In this document: piece by piece, positions 19,415-28,050 of the stretch
Position numbering within the stretch: position 1 is the stretch's first letter
Layout of the letters: every line of letters starts with the position of its first letter
NCBI RefSeq assembly: GCF_001552715.1
Contig: NZ_BCRS01000011.1
Span: 1-62,698, forward strand
Direction of reading: 5' to 3'
Length of the DNA: 62,698 nt
Source of the DNA: Mycolicibacterium vaccae NBRC 14118 = CIP 105934
GTDB lineage: Bacteria; Actinomycetota; Actinomycetes; Mycobacteriales; Mycobacteriaceae
Position numbers and translations under genes: made by a program
The notes under the pieces: model-generated
What the model saw: only the letters and a program-made list of their open reading frames with translations
Databases searched by the model: none
What the model was told of the DNA's origin: nothing

Positions 19415-19822
19415 TCAGGCAGGCTTGGCGTCGCGCACCGACGCGACGGTGGCGGCCGGGATCAGCCCCTCCGGGTCACACAGTTCCAGAACCCGGGAAA
19501 CGGCCGACCCGGCCACCACACACCAGCTCACATCTTCGCGGGCCAGATGGGCGCTGATCGCGTACAGCGCCGAAGCGCCGTCGAAGGCCATGAAGTTGAC
19601 TTCGGTGAGGTCGAGCACCAGCGCGGCATGCCCGCCTGCGGCTTCCCGCACCGTGTGCGCGAAGTGTTTGGCGTTGGCCGCGTCCACTTCGCCACTGACC
19701 GTCACGGTGGTCTGAGTGCGGGCTCCCGCACCCTCCGTCCGGCACGCGAACGTCAGCGACGTCGACGCGATGGCGAAGCGTCGACTGTCCGCCGAACGGC
19801 TGCGGATGGACGTGACGGTCAT
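19415..19822 (-). CDS. STAS-domain anti-sigma factor antagonist-like protein
   Basis: 135 residues with a STAS fold at about 35-130. Seen: VTVSGEVDAANAKHF, the strand-turn-helix typical of SpoIIAA-like proteins, and ALVLDLTEVNFMAFDGASALYAI, where the usual phosphorylatable Ser/Thr region reads FDGASA, so Ser is present. It would bind an anti-sigma factor kinase. It is the last of three small same-strand genes with a CsbD protein and a second STAS protein, pointing to general stress control of the SigF/SigB type. Confidence 0.8.
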   Translation of the reverse strand: MTVTSIRSRSADSRRFAIASTSLTFACRTEGAGARTQTTVTVSGEVDAANAKHFAHTVREAAGGHAALVLDLTEVNFMAFDGASALYAISAHLAREDVSWCVVAGSAVSRVLELCDPEGLIPAATVASVRDAKPA

Positions 19823-19848
19823 TGCAGGCCAACTTACCTGCCAGACGG

Positions 19849-20088
19849 TTAGCCCTGCTCGGCTTTCTGCCGCTCTTCGTTGGCCTTGGCGGCGGCGCGG
19901 GCGCTTTCGGCCTCGGCCTCCTTCTTGGCGGCTTCGCGCTGCGCGTCGGCCTTGTCCTGCTGGGCCTGCCCCTCGCGTTGCAGGTCATCCCGGCCGGTGA
20001 CGACGCCGACGACCTCTTTGGCCTTGCCTTTCACGCCTTCGACGACGCCCTTGACGGCTTCTTCCGGACCGGAATTGTTGTCACTCAC
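19849..20088 (-). CDS. CsbD family stress protein
   Basis: Small hydrophilic protein of 79 residues. The N-terminal half (GVVEGVKGKAKEVVGVVTGRDDLQREG) is the CsbD signature KGKAKEVxG; the C-terminal half is a long Ala/Glu/Lys/Gln-rich helix (AAKKEAEAESARAAAKANEE) probably coiled. GTG start at 20088, six bases after AAGGAG. CsbD proteins are induced by general stress sigma factors. It lies between two STAS genes on the same strand. Confidence 0.85.
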   Translation of the reverse strand: MSDNNSGPEEAVKGVVEGVKGKAKEVVGVVTGRDDLQREGQAQQDKADAQREAAKKEAEAESARAAAKANEERQKAEQG

Positions 20089-20184
20089 GGAACACTCCTT
20101 GTCTGCGGGGGACATTGCGCGAAGCCTCTGTTCCCCGAGGGCCAAAAAGCGAAACCTGCCGCTCACCGCACGCGGGCCGGATGG

Positions 20185-20523
20185 TCAGGCCTTCAGGTTC
20201 TGGAGCGCGACGTCGAGCGTGGAGAACAGGTCGATGTAGTCGGCCACCCCGGTGATCTTGAGGGGGCGGCTGGTGGCCGGACCGTCTGCGACGACCGCGA
20301 ACCTGATCGCCCCGTCGAGCTCTTTACGGGTGATCATCAGCACCTGCATACCGGCCGAGCCGAGGAAATCCACTTCGGTCAGGTCGATGATCAAGGCGCC
20401 GGGTTTGCGTTCGAGCGCCGCGGAGACGACGTCCTGCAACTGAGGCGCGGTGAGCATGTCGACCGCGCCGGTGGCGGCGACAACGATCACACCATCGATC
20501 TGGTGTTCGCTGAATTGCTGCAC
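20185..20523 (-). CDS. STAS-domain anti-sigma factor antagonist
   Basis: About 112 residues forming one STAS domain. Seen: GVIVVAATGAVDMLTAPQLQDVV and ALIIDLTEVDFLGSAGMQVLM; the serine in FLGSAG is the phosphorylation site of SpoIIAA/RsbV-type antagonists. GTG at 20523 has GAGG upstream; the domain could begin up to 20 residues earlier at a TTG, so the start is uncertain. First of three same-strand genes with csbD and another STAS gene. Probable switch in the general stress response. Confidence 0.82.
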   Translation of the reverse strand: MQQFSEHQIDGVIVVAATGAVDMLTAPQLQDVVSAALERKPGALIIDLTEVDFLGSAGMQVLMITRKELDGAIRFAVVADGPATSRPLKITGVADYIDLFSTLDVALQNLKA

Positions 20524-21063
20524 CTCAAGCCTCGTCTCGTGGGGTGCGGCCGCGGATCGGACGCACGAATAGTCAAGAGGCTGCAGTCTGAACCCGGGCG
20601 GTGTCGCACGCGACACCGTACACAGGCTATCTGAGATCCGGGCCCGCGCGAACGCCGCACGCACGCGGGCGGCGCCGCCGGCCCGCACCCGTGCCGGACC
20701 GGGCCTACGGCTTGGCACACCTCCGTCACGACGACCGCACGGATCAGCACGCGGAGGCGCCGACGACCCGGGATGTGCGGACACGCTGCGAAATGTGCGG
20801 TCGATGGTGATCCGTCCCCTCTGCCGTAGGCAGTGGCGTCCGGAACGATTGGGGCTCAGGATCATTCACCGCTTGCCCGATCAGCACGGTCACCGTGGCG
20901 CCGCCGGAGCTGTCCCGTGACGGCACGAGATGCACTCCGCGGGGAACATATGGCAGAGGCCCGGCGGCGCGCCTTCGGGAAGCGCCTCTTCCCCGGATCG
21001 CCCGACACACCCGGCCCACGGCCGTTAGCGTGACCCTGGATAGGACCTACACGGGGAGCCACT
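20524..21063. other. intergenic stretch without recognised gene
   Basis: 540 bp between the divergent STAS and glutamine transporter genes. Several short open frames exist but none has a ribosome site together with a recognisable protein. A weak GGGGAG lies before the transporter ATG. Both promoters should be here; none was identified. Confidence 0.45.
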
Positions 21064-22554
21064 ATGCGCGCTACACCGTCACGTCACGTCGAAGGCCGCC
21101 GAGCCGCACCGGGCCGGTGTCGGCTCGGCACTGTCGTCCTCACCCTGTTGGCCGGCCTTCTCGGTGCGGGCCTGCTGGCCGCCGCGCCCGCCGCGGCGCA
21201 GGAACCCAACTACGTCATCGCCACCGACACCACCTTTGCGCCGTTCGAATTCCAGGACGCCGGTGGACAACTCGTGGGCATTGACATGGATCTGATCCGC
21301 GAGATCGCCGAGGACCAGGGCTTCGCCGTCGACATCAAGCCCCTCGGCTTCGACGCGGCGCTGCAGGCGGTGCAGGCCAACCAGGCCGCCGGAGTGATCG
21401 CGGGCATGTCGATCACCGACGAGCGCAAGGCCGTGTTCGACTTCTCCGACCCGTACTTCGAGTCCGGTGTGCAGATGGCCGTCCTCGACAGCAACGAGGA
21501 CATCAAGTCCTACGAGGACCTGCGGGGCAAACGGGTCGCGGTCAAGAACGGCACCGAGGGCGCCGAGTTCGCGGCCTCGATCCAGGACCAGTACGGCTTC
21601 GAGATCGTCTCGTTCGCCGACTCGGCGTCGATGTTCGAAGAGGTCAAGACCGGCAACTCGGTCGCGGTGTTCGAGGACTACCCGGTGCTGCTGTACGGCA
21701 TTCAGCAGGGCAACGGGTTCAAGACCGTCACGCCGAAGGAGCAGGGTTCCAGCTACGGGTTCGCCGTCAACAAGGGCCAGAACCCCGAGCTGCTCCAGAA
21801 GTTCAACGAGGGACTGGCCAACCTCAAGGAGTCCGGGCGCTACGACGAGATCATCGAGACCTACCTCGGCGAGGAGGCCGTCGTCGCCGACAACTCGTTC
21901 TTCGGCCTGCTCAAGAGCACGTTCCCGATCCTGATGACCGGGCTGAAGATGACCCTCATCCTGACCGTGGTCTCCATCGCGATCGCGCTGGTGCTCGGGG
22001 TGCTGTTCGGGCTGTTCCGGGTCTCCCGCTCGATCTGGTTGCGCGCCATCGGCACCACCTACGTCGACATCTTCCGCGGCACACCGCTTCTGGTGCAGGC
22101 GTTCTTCATCTACTTCGGCATCCCGTCGGCGCTGCAGATCCAGATGACCGCGCTCACCGCCGGGATCATCACGCTCTCACTCAATGCCGGCGCGTACATG
22201 ACCGAGATCGTGCGCGGCGGCATCCAGTCGGTGGACAAGGGGCAGATGGAGGCTGCCCGCAGCCTCGGCATCGGCTACCTGCCCACGATGCGGAGAGTCA
22301 TTCTGCCGCAAGCGGTCCGGACGATGATCCCGTCCTATGTGAACCAGTTCGTGATCACGCTGAAGGACACGTCGATCCTGTCGGTGATCGGCATCGCCGA
22401 GCTGACCCAGACCGGCAGGCTGATCATCGCGCGCAACTATCAGTCGTTCACCATGTGGCTGATCATCGGGCTCATCTACTTCGTCGTCATCATGGCGCTG
22501 ACCAAACTCTCGGACAGACTCGAGACTCGGTTGGATAGGGGCACTGCGAAATGA
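21064..22554 (+). CDS. glutamine/polar amino acid ABC transporter, substrate-binding and permease fusion
   Basis: 496 residues in two parts. After a signal peptide ending near AAPAAAQ (about residue 42) comes a solute-binding domain to about 275 with the family pattern [21 protein letters not shown] and later [10 protein letters not shown]. Residues about 285-490 form a permease with several spans and the EAA loop [21 protein letters not shown] that docks the ATPase. Binding protein and permease are fused, unlike M. tuberculosis GlnH. ATGA overlap with the ATPase gene shows coupling. Glutamine or a related polar amino acid is the probable substrate. Confidence 0.9.
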   Translation: MRATPSRHVEGRRAAPGRCRLGTVVLTLLAGLLGAGLLAAAPAAAQEPNYVIATDTTFAPFEFQDAGGQLVGIDMDLIREIAEDQGFAVDIKPLGFDAALQAVQANQAAGVIAGMSITDERKAVFDFSDPYFESGVQMAVLDSNEDIKSYEDLRGKRVAVKNGTEGAEFAASIQDQYGFEIVSFADSASMFEEVKTGNSVAVFEDYPVLLYGIQQGNGFKTVTPKEQGSSYGFAVNKGQNPELLQKFNEGLANLKESGRYDEIIETYLGEEAVVADNSFFGLLKSTFPILMTGLKMTLILTVVSIAIALVLGVLFGLFRVSRSIWLRAIGTTYVDIFRGTPLLVQAFFIYFGIPSALQIQMTALTAGIITLSLNAGAYMTEIVRGGIQSVDKGQMEAARSLGIGYLPTMRRVILPQAVRTMIPSYVNQFVITLKDTSILSVIGIAELTQTGRLIIARNYQSFTMWLIIGLIYFVVIMALTKLSDRLETRLDRGTAK

Positions 22555-23324
22555 ACCAGCTGGTACCGGAAGCCGCCGCCGAGGAACCGCCGGGCACGGT
22601 GAAGATCCGCATCGAGGACTTGAAGAAGTCCTTCGGTGATCTCGTCGTCCTCGACGGCATCAGCACCACCATCCGGCAGGGCGAGGTGGTGTGTGTGATC
22701 GGCCCGTCCGGGTCGGGGAAGTCGACGTTCCTGCGCTGCCTGAACAAGCTGGAGGACATCTCCGGCGGCCGGGTGGTCATCGACGAGTTCGACCTGACCG
22801 ATCCGAAGGTCAACCTGGACAAGGTGCGCCAGCGCATCGGCATGGTGTTCCAGCACTTCAACCTCTTCCCGCACATGACGGTGCTGGAGAACATCACCCT
22901 GGCGCCGCTGTTGACCAGAAAGATGAACAAGGCCGCGGCCGAGAAGAAGGCGATGGAACTCCTCGGCCAGGTCGGGCTGGCCGAGAAGGCGCACGTGAAA
23001 CCGGCGACGCTGTCCGGCGGGCAGAAGCAGCGGGTCGCGATCGCGCGGGCGCTGGCGATGAACCCGTCGATCATGCTGTTCGACGAGGCCACCAGCGCGC
23101 TGGACCCGGAGATGGTCGGCGACGTGCTCGCGGTGCTGCGCGACCTCGCCGAGGGCGGCATGACGATGGTGGTGGTGACCCACGAGATGGGCTTCGCGCG
23201 CGAGGTCGCCTCGCGGGTGATGTTCATGGCCGACGGCGACATCGTCGAGGACGCACCGCCCGGCGAGTTGTTCGACAACCCGAAACACCCGCGGCTGCGC
23301 GACTTCCTGTCCAAAGTCCTCTGA
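22551..23324 (+). CDS. glnQ: glutamine ABC transporter ATP-binding protein GlnQ
   Basis: ATPase of 257 residues. Walker [10 protein letters not shown], signature [15 protein letters not shown], Walker [15 protein letters not shown], and the switch His in [10 protein letters not shown], all intact. Polar-amino-acid type (GlnQ/HisP). Its start overlaps the stop of the binding-protein/permease gene, so the complex is made from one message: two fusion subunits and two ATPases. Confidence 0.95.
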   Translation: MNQLVPEAAAEEPPGTVKIRIEDLKKSFGDLVVLDGISTTIRQGEVVCVIGPSGSGKSTFLRCLNKLEDISGGRVVIDEFDLTDPKVNLDKVRQRIGMVFQHFNLFPHMTVLENITLAPLLTRKMNKAAAEKKAMELLGQVGLAEKAHVKPATLSGGQKQRVAIARALAMNPSIMLFDEATSALDPEMVGDVLAVLRDLAEGGMTMVVVTHEMGFAREVASRVMFMADGDIVEDAPPGELFDNPKHPRLRDFLSKVL

Positions 23325-23459
23325 ACGAGATCTCCGGACAGGCCCGGAAACCTCCATGGAATCTCCACTCCGGCTCCAAGTGCCGTTCCGGCCGCGTCGC
23401 GACGATGGTGAGGTCGATATCCGGTCACGCCGCTGAGGCTCTGACTCAAGGAGTTACCC

Positions 23460-23747
23460 ATGAAGAAGTCCCTCGCCGCCGTCCTGATCCCGGTCGGTGC
23501 GGCGGTCGTGCTGGCCGCGCCTGCGCAGGCCGAAACGGCCGCCTCGACCATCAACCTGCTGCGGGCGCAGGGCCATGACGTGCGCATCAGCCGGGTGGGC
23601 AACGCTCCCCTGGATCAGTGCAGGGTCATCAGTGTGCGCAGCCTGCCGATCGTCAAGCAGCAGTTCCCGTTCGACCACGACGACGTCAACGTGTTCACGT
23701 TCAAGCACAGGCAGAAAGTGCACGTGGCGCTGAATTGCTCGGACTGA
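23460..23747 (+). CDS. small secreted protein
   Basis: 95 residues. Signal peptide MKKSLAAVLIPVGAAVVLAAPAQA with AQA cleavage, leaving about 70 residues. The mature part has two cysteines (DQCRV and LNCSD at the end) that could form one disulfide. Resembles a family of small exported mycobacterial proteins of unknown role. A plausible AAGGAG site (CAAGGAGTTACCC) precedes the ATG. Not obviously linked in function to glnQ upstream. Confidence 0.75.
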   Translation: MKKSLAAVLIPVGAAVVLAAPAQAETAASTINLLRAQGHDVRISRVGNAPLDQCRVISVRSLPIVKQQFPFDHDDVNVFTFKHRQKVHVALNCSD

Positions 23748-23796
23748 TCCGGCCCCGGCAGGCGAAGCCGGCGGGGGCGGTCTAGGTTTGGATCCC

Positions 23797-25170
23797 GTGC
23801 CCGCGGCGACTCCTTCCCGATCCTCGTTCCCACGGGGCATGGCGCTGCTCGTCGCCGGCGCCATGTTCATGGAGATCCTCGACGCGACGATCATCGCCAC
23901 CGCGATCCCGGCCATCGCCGCAACGTTCGGGGTGGCCCCGGTGGATGTCAACATCGCCGTCTCGGCCTATCTGCTCACCGTCGCGATCCTGATCCCGGCC
24001 ACCGGATGGGCGGCCGACAGGTTCGGGATCCGGCCGGTCTTCCTCACCGCCATCGTGGTTTTCACGTTGGCGTCGGTGGGATGTGCTTTGAGTGCGTCAC
24101 TTCCGATGCTGGTGGCCATGCGGGTGCTGCAGGGTGTCGGCGGCGCGATGATGGTGCCGGTCGGCAGGCTGGCCGTGCTGCGCTACAGCGACAAGGCCGA
24201 CCTGGTCCGGGCGATCGCGCTGCTGACCTGGCCGGCGCTGACGGCGCCGGTGGTCGCCCCCGCGCTCGGTGGCGCGATCGCGACCTACGGGTCATGGCGC
24301 TGGATCTTCCTGATCAACATCCCGATCGGGATCGTCGGACTTCTGTTGGCTTTCAAGCTGATCCGCGGCGGTCCCGCCGCGCAGACCCGGCCGTTCGACT
24401 GGCGCGGCCTGCTGCTGCTCGGCGCGGGGATCGCCGCAGCGCTGCTGGCCCTGGAGCACATCCGGGTCAGCGGCACCGACTGGATGATGGTCGGCATCGG
24501 CGGAGCGCTGGCCGTCATCCTGCTCGGCGCGGCGATCTGGCATCTGCGACGCAGCCCGGCCCCACTGATGCGTCTGTCGGTGCTGCGGGTGCGCACGCTG
24601 CGCATCACGGTCTCGGGCGGCTCGCTGTACCGCCTCGTCATCACCGCGGTGCCGTTCCTGCTGCCGCTGTTGTTCCAGTTGGAGTTCGGGTGGTCGGCGT
24701 TCACCGCGGGCCTCATGGTGGCGGCGTTGTTCGTCGGCAACCTGACGATCAAACCGCTCACCACACCGTTGATGCGCCGGTTCGGGATCAAGCGCGTGCT
24801 TCTGGTCAACGGGCTGGTCTCGGTCGCCTGGTTCGGGGTGCTGGCCGCGCTGCAGCCCGGCACCCCGGTGGCGCTGATCGCGGTCGCGCTCTATGTCAGC
24901 GGCGCGCTTCGGTCGATCGGTTTCACCGCCTACAACAGCCTGGCGTTCGCCGATGTCGACGGCGACGAGCTCACCCATGCGAACACGCTGAACGCCACGG
25001 TGCAGGAGGTGGCCGCCGGCCTCGGCATCGCGGTGGCGGCGCTGCTGCTGACGGTGCTGACCTCGTTCTCGGGGGCGTTCGCCGCACTCGGCGTGCTGCT
25101 GGCGCTGACCCTGGTGGAGACTCTGCGGCTGCCGGGCGACGCCGGCAGGCACGTCAGCGGCACGCGGTGA
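23797..25170 (+). CDS. MFS drug transporter, DHA2 (EmrB/QacA) type
   Basis: About 457 residues, 12-14 membrane spans. Seen: first helix MFMEILDATIIATAIPAI with the D-x-T-I-x-A pattern of DHA2 pumps, GWAADRFGIRP (motif A) and RVLQGVGGAMMVPVGR (motif B arginine). Proton-driven export of drugs or metabolites is expected. GTG at 23797 is preferred over a TTG at 23788, weakly. Stands alone; no adjacent TetR regulator. Confidence 0.88.
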   Translation: MPAATPSRSSFPRGMALLVAGAMFMEILDATIIATAIPAIAATFGVAPVDVNIAVSAYLLTVAILIPATGWAADRFGIRPVFLTAIVVFTLASVGCALSASLPMLVAMRVLQGVGGAMMVPVGRLAVLRYSDKADLVRAIALLTWPALTAPVVAPALGGAIATYGSWRWIFLINIPIGIVGLLLAFKLIRGGPAAQTRPFDWRGLLLLGAGIAAALLALEHIRVSGTDWMMVGIGGALAVILLGAAIWHLRRSPAPLMRLSVLRVRTLRITVSGGSLYRLVITAVPFLLPLLFQLEFGWSAFTAGLMVAALFVGNLTIKPLTTPLMRRFGIKRVLLVNGLVSVAWFGVLAALQPGTPVALIAVALYVSGALRSIGFTAYNSLAFADVDGDELTHANTLNATVQEVAAGLGIAVAALLLTVLTSFSGAFAALGVLLALTLVETLRLPGDAGRHVSGTR

Positions 25171-25225
25171 CTTTTCGCGCGCGCCTCCCGCAAAAGTCTC
25201 GACCACCACTTTAGCCTTGGGTGCC

Positions 25226-25474
25226 GTGACCACACTGGCCGAGCCGTCGCTGGCAGAACTGGATTTCGATCCGGAGATCCTGTGCACCTGCCGCAAGTTC
25301 TGTGGCCCGCTCGCCCACCCGGCGCAGTGGTGGGTCACGCTGTCGTGCGGGTGCCCCTATCCGATGTGCCGGCGCGCACTGCGCATCGCCAACGTCCGGC
25401 TGAAGGTGCGCCCGCTGGCCTGCCGGCACTGCGAGACCGACCAGATCGCGATCCGGTCAGTCGTGCCCATCTGA
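25226..25474 (+). CDS. cysteine-rich hypothetical protein
   Basis: 82 residues with seven cysteines arranged in pairs (CTCRKFC, CGCPYPMC, ACRHC), consistent with a zinc-binding or structural role. No known function recognised. GTG at 25226 chosen; a TTG at 25217 would add three residues. Its last 18 bp overlap the end of the convergent GDT1-family gene. Composition matches the surrounding genome. Confidence 0.6.
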   Translation: MTTLAEPSLAELDFDPEILCTCRKFCGPLAHPAQWWVTLSCGCPYPMCRRALRIANVRLKVRPLACRHCETDQIAIRSVVPI

Positions 25475-26218
25475 GACGCCCGAGCCCGCGGTGAGCGGGG
25501 ACTGCTCGCCCTCCTCGGAGGTGCCTGACCCCGACGCCCCGGGCCGCAGCACCGGTGGCCGCAGTCGCTCGGGCAGGGCCCGCAGGATCGCGCCGAACCC
25601 GAGCACGAGCGCCAGCGCGACGACTGCGACGATGAGGACCGACGCCGACGGCAGCAGGTACTCCAACAGCATGTAGAAGCCGAAGACCAGGAACAGCGCC
25701 GCCGCGGTGATCTGGATGAACCGCTCGGGCAGGTGCTTGCCCGCCACCGCCCCGACCAGGATCGCCAGCCCGTCGGCGGCGACCATGCCCAGCGTGGAAC
25801 CGATCCACACGCCCAGCCAGTCGCGGTCCGCGGCCAGCGTGATGGTGGCGAGCATGGTCTTGTCGCCGAGTTCGGCCAGGATGAACGCCGAGGTGACGAC
25901 GAAGAAGGCCGGCGCGGTCGCCTTCGCGGCGCGCGACGTCTCGTCGTCGGTGAGGCTGTCGCCGCGCAGTGTCCACAGCCCGAAGACCACGAACATCGCG
26001 CCGGCGATGAGGCCGAGTAGATGGGTCGGCAGCGCTGCGCCGAGATAATGCCCGATGGCCACCGACAGCACGTGCACCGCGGTGGTGGCCACGGTGATCG
26101 CCGACAGCACCACCCACCAGCGGTAGCGCAGCGCGAACATCATCGCGACCAGCTGGGTCTTGTCACCCAACTCGGCGACGAAGATGACGGCGAAGCTCAA
26201 CAACAGGGCGGCGAGCAC
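25457..26218 (-). CDS. GDT1/UPF0016 family cation transporter
   Basis: About 253 residues, six to seven membrane spans, with two copies of the defining motif: FVAELGDKTQLVAMMFAL near the N-terminus and ILAELGDKTMLATITLAA in the middle. The family (MneA, MntX, TMEM165) exports Mn2+ or moves Ca2+/H+. The C-terminal 40 residues are a polar tail. GTG at 26218 is chosen because GAGGAG lies 5 bp upstream; a GTG at 26221 is too close. The leader contains a yybP-ykoY riboswitch, which strongly supports manganese export. Confidence 0.9.
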   Translation of the reverse strand: MLAALLLSFAVIFVAELGDKTQLVAMMFALRYRWWVVLSAITVATTAVHVLSVAIGHYLGAALPTHLLGLIAGAMFVVFGLWTLRGDSLTDDETSRAAKATAPAFFVVTSAFILAELGDKTMLATITLAADRDWLGVWIGSTLGMVAADGLAILVGAVAGKHLPERFIQITAAALFLVFGFYMLLEYLLPSASVLIVAVVALALVLGFGAILRALPERLRPPVLRPGASGSGTSEEGEQSPLTAGSGVSDGHD

Positions 26219-26295
26219 CACAACTCCTCGGGGTCGGGGCCGGCCGCTCGGAGATAAACGCCTCCGGCCGGCAGCCCGAACGGGTCTGTACGGCC

Positions 26296-26398
26296 GAAGG
26301 TCTCGCCCACCGGTACAGGACCGGTCCGGACAACCGGGCCGCACAGCATGCCGCGCAGCCAGTATGTCGATTGCCGATTGGGGGGCTACTCCCCTTCG
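26296..26398 (-). promoter_or_regulatory. yybP-ykoY manganese riboswitch
   Basis: On the minus strand the leader of the GDT1-family gene contains, in order, AAGGGGAGTAGCC (26384-26396), ACATACTGG (26359-26367) and GGGCGAGACC (26299-26308). These are the conserved blocks of the yybP-ykoY RNA: the 5' GGGGAGUAGC loop, the central ACAUACU element and the 3' GGGCGAGACC loop. Helices CCGGTTGTCCGG/CCGGTCC lie between. It ends about 78 nt before the start codon, leaving room for a switching helix. The upstream 26399-26655 holds no recognised gene. Confidence 0.85.
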
Positions 26399-26655
26399 CT
26401 GCCAACACCGTACACAGCCGACCGCGCACTCGGCAACCCGCGCCTGGCGAATTCGACTCTCGCGCAATAAGTTTGGGAGCTCGACCGAGAAAGTTTGGGT
26501 ACCCTCACTCGGTTGGGCGAGGCGCCTGATCCATGCCGCCGCCACCCCGAAACCAAGGACCGGCCGACAGTACCTTCAGCCAATTGCCGGTTTCAGTTGC
26601 CGCAAGGTTGCGCTGAACCGCACGACCGTCGACGCGATCCGGCCTGCTTCTGATG

Positions 26656-26711
26656 CACACCACGGCATTCACACCACAGCATTCACACCACAGCATTCAC
26701 ACCACGGCATC
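26656..26711. repeat. four tandem 14-bp repeats
   Basis: Units CACACCACGGCATT, CACACCACAGCATT, CACACCACAGCATT and CACACCACGGCATC in direct order without spacers. The last unit includes the stop codon and last codons of the DoxX-family gene, so the array probably arose by duplication of the gene's 3' end. Confidence 0.9.
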
Positions 26712-27065
26712 GGCGAAGTACGCGGTGGCCCCGACCGCCAACAGCAGGTAGGCGGCGGGAAAGGCGATGTTGTGGAACACCCGGGTGCGCAGGTGCGCCC
26801 CGACCGCGCCGACGAAGAACCCGACCAGGCCGACCGCGGCGGCCAGTCCCAGCCACGGCGCGGCGACCAGACCGAGCAGCAGGCCCAGCGCACCCGCCAG
26901 TTTCAGCGCTGCCAGATACGGGATCCACCGCGGCGCCACACCCACCTCCGCGGAGTTGGCCAGCACGAACTGCGCGCGCGCCAGGTCCGCGACGCCCACC
27001 GCCGCATTGGCGGCCGCGCAGAGGACCGTCACCGCGGCCAGTGCGGTGGCGGTAAGGCCGGTCAC
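26697..27065 (-). CDS. DoxX-family membrane protein
   Basis: About 122 residues with four hydrophobic spans, and pattern LAALKLAGALGLLLGL typical of DoxX/DUF4870-like small membrane proteins. GTG at 27065 fits a start: an upstream ATG with a good GGGAGGG site opens a 10-codon frame whose TGA overlaps this GTG (GTGA), suggesting translational coupling through a leader peptide. Divergent from a SigJ-like ECF sigma factor, whose families often sit beside DoxX-like or carboxymuconolactone decarboxylase genes; it may be a target. Confidence 0.7.
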   Translation of the reverse strand: MTGLTATALAAVTVLCAAANAAVGVADLARAQFVLANSAEVGVAPRWIPYLAALKLAGALGLLLGLVAAPWLGLAAAVGLVGFFVGAVGAHLRTRVFHNIAFPAAYLLLAVGATAYFADAVV

Positions 27066-27165
27066 CGCCGCTGTCCCATCGCTATGCTCGTCATGTCGCC
27101 CTCCCGGATCGATCGTCGTTGTCCTCTCACCCCTGATGACGATCCGCACGTGTGAAAGGTGACCG

Positions 27166-28050
27166 GTGCCGGCTTTTCCTCTCTTCGAGCAGGAGCGGCC
27201 CCGACTGTTGTCGCTGGCGTACCGCCTCCTCGGTTCGGTGCACGACGCCGAGGATGCGGTCCAGACCGCGTGGGTCCGCATCGCGACCACGTCCGGCCCC
27301 CATATCGGCACCGAGATCAGCAACGTGCCGGCGTACCTCACCCGAGTGGTCACCAACGTGTGCCTGGACCAGATGCGCGAACGTCAGCGCCGAGGCCGGC
27401 TCACCGAGCGTGCCGAGCCGGCCGGGACCGAGACGTGGGCCGCGGACGAGGAGTTCCTGCGTCGCGAGGAGGTCGGCCGTGCGCTGATGGTCCTCCTGAC
27501 CCGGCTCACCCCGGCGCAGCGGGCCGCCTACGTGCTGCACGACCTGTTCGCCGTCCCGTTCGAGGACATCGCCGGCATCCTCGACGGGACGCCGGCCGGC
27601 GCGAAGAAGCATGCCAGCCGGGCGCGGGCCCGGTTACGTCCCGACGTGACGGCGGCCGACGTCCCGGGTGACGCCGCCGACCGCGAGGTCGTCGAGGCCT
27701 TTCTGCGCGCCGCCGCGGGCGGCGACATGCTCCGGATGATCTCGCTGATGGCGCCGGAGTGTGTGCGTGTCGCCGATCCCGAGCTGCTGCCCGCGGGTAC
27801 GCCGGCCACCGTGTCCGGGAGCACCGCGGTGGCCCGCGAGACACGTCTGTTCGCCGAGCGCATCCGGTGCCGGGTGCCGATCTGGCGCAACGGTGAGCTG
27901 GTCGATCTCATCGCACCGGGCGGTCACCCCCTGGCGGCGATCGAGATCCGGGTCCGCGGGGGCCTCGTCGAATGCGTCTCCATCTCCGCCGTCCGCGACG
28001 GCGATGTCCTGGCGGCCGCGAATCAGCTCTCGACGAAGTGGGACTTGTAA
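27166..28050 (+). CDS. ECF sigma factor with SnoaL-like C-terminal domain (SigJ/ECF41-like)
   Basis: 294 residues. Sigma-70 region 2 at about 5-75 (LFEQERPRLLSLAYRLLGSVHDAEDAVQTAWVR holds the typical D-AED-Q pattern), region 4 at about 100-155 (LTPAQRAAYVLHDLF, then PFEDIAGILDGTPAGAKKHASRAR as helix-turn-helix). Residues about 165-294 form a SnoaL-like domain that in the ECF41/SigJ families modulates the sigma factor without a separate anti-sigma. GTG start. Convergent with the acetamidase gene with a 28-bp overlap of coding ends. Confidence 0.88.
   Translation: MPAFPLFEQERPRLLSLAYRLLGSVHDAEDAVQTAWVRIATTSGPHIGTEISNVPAYLTRVVTNVCLDQMRERQRRGRLTERAEPAGTETWAADEEFLRREEVGRALMVLLTRLTPAQRAAYVLHDLFAVPFEDIAGILDGTPAGAKKHASRARARLRPDVTAADVPGDAADREVVEAFLRAAAGGDMLRMISLMAPECVRVADPELLPAGTPATVSGSTAVARETRLFAERIRCRVPIWRNGELVDLIAPGGHPLAAIEIRVRGGLVECVSISAVRDGDVLAAANQLSTKWDL

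Noticed and set aside
20744..21019. Open frames between the STAS and glutamine transporter genes
   Set aside because: No ribosome site and no family likeness; kept as non-coding.
26656..26711. Possible CRISPR array
   Set aside because: The 14-bp units follow each other without spacers and there are no cas genes; it is a simple tandem duplication of a gene end.
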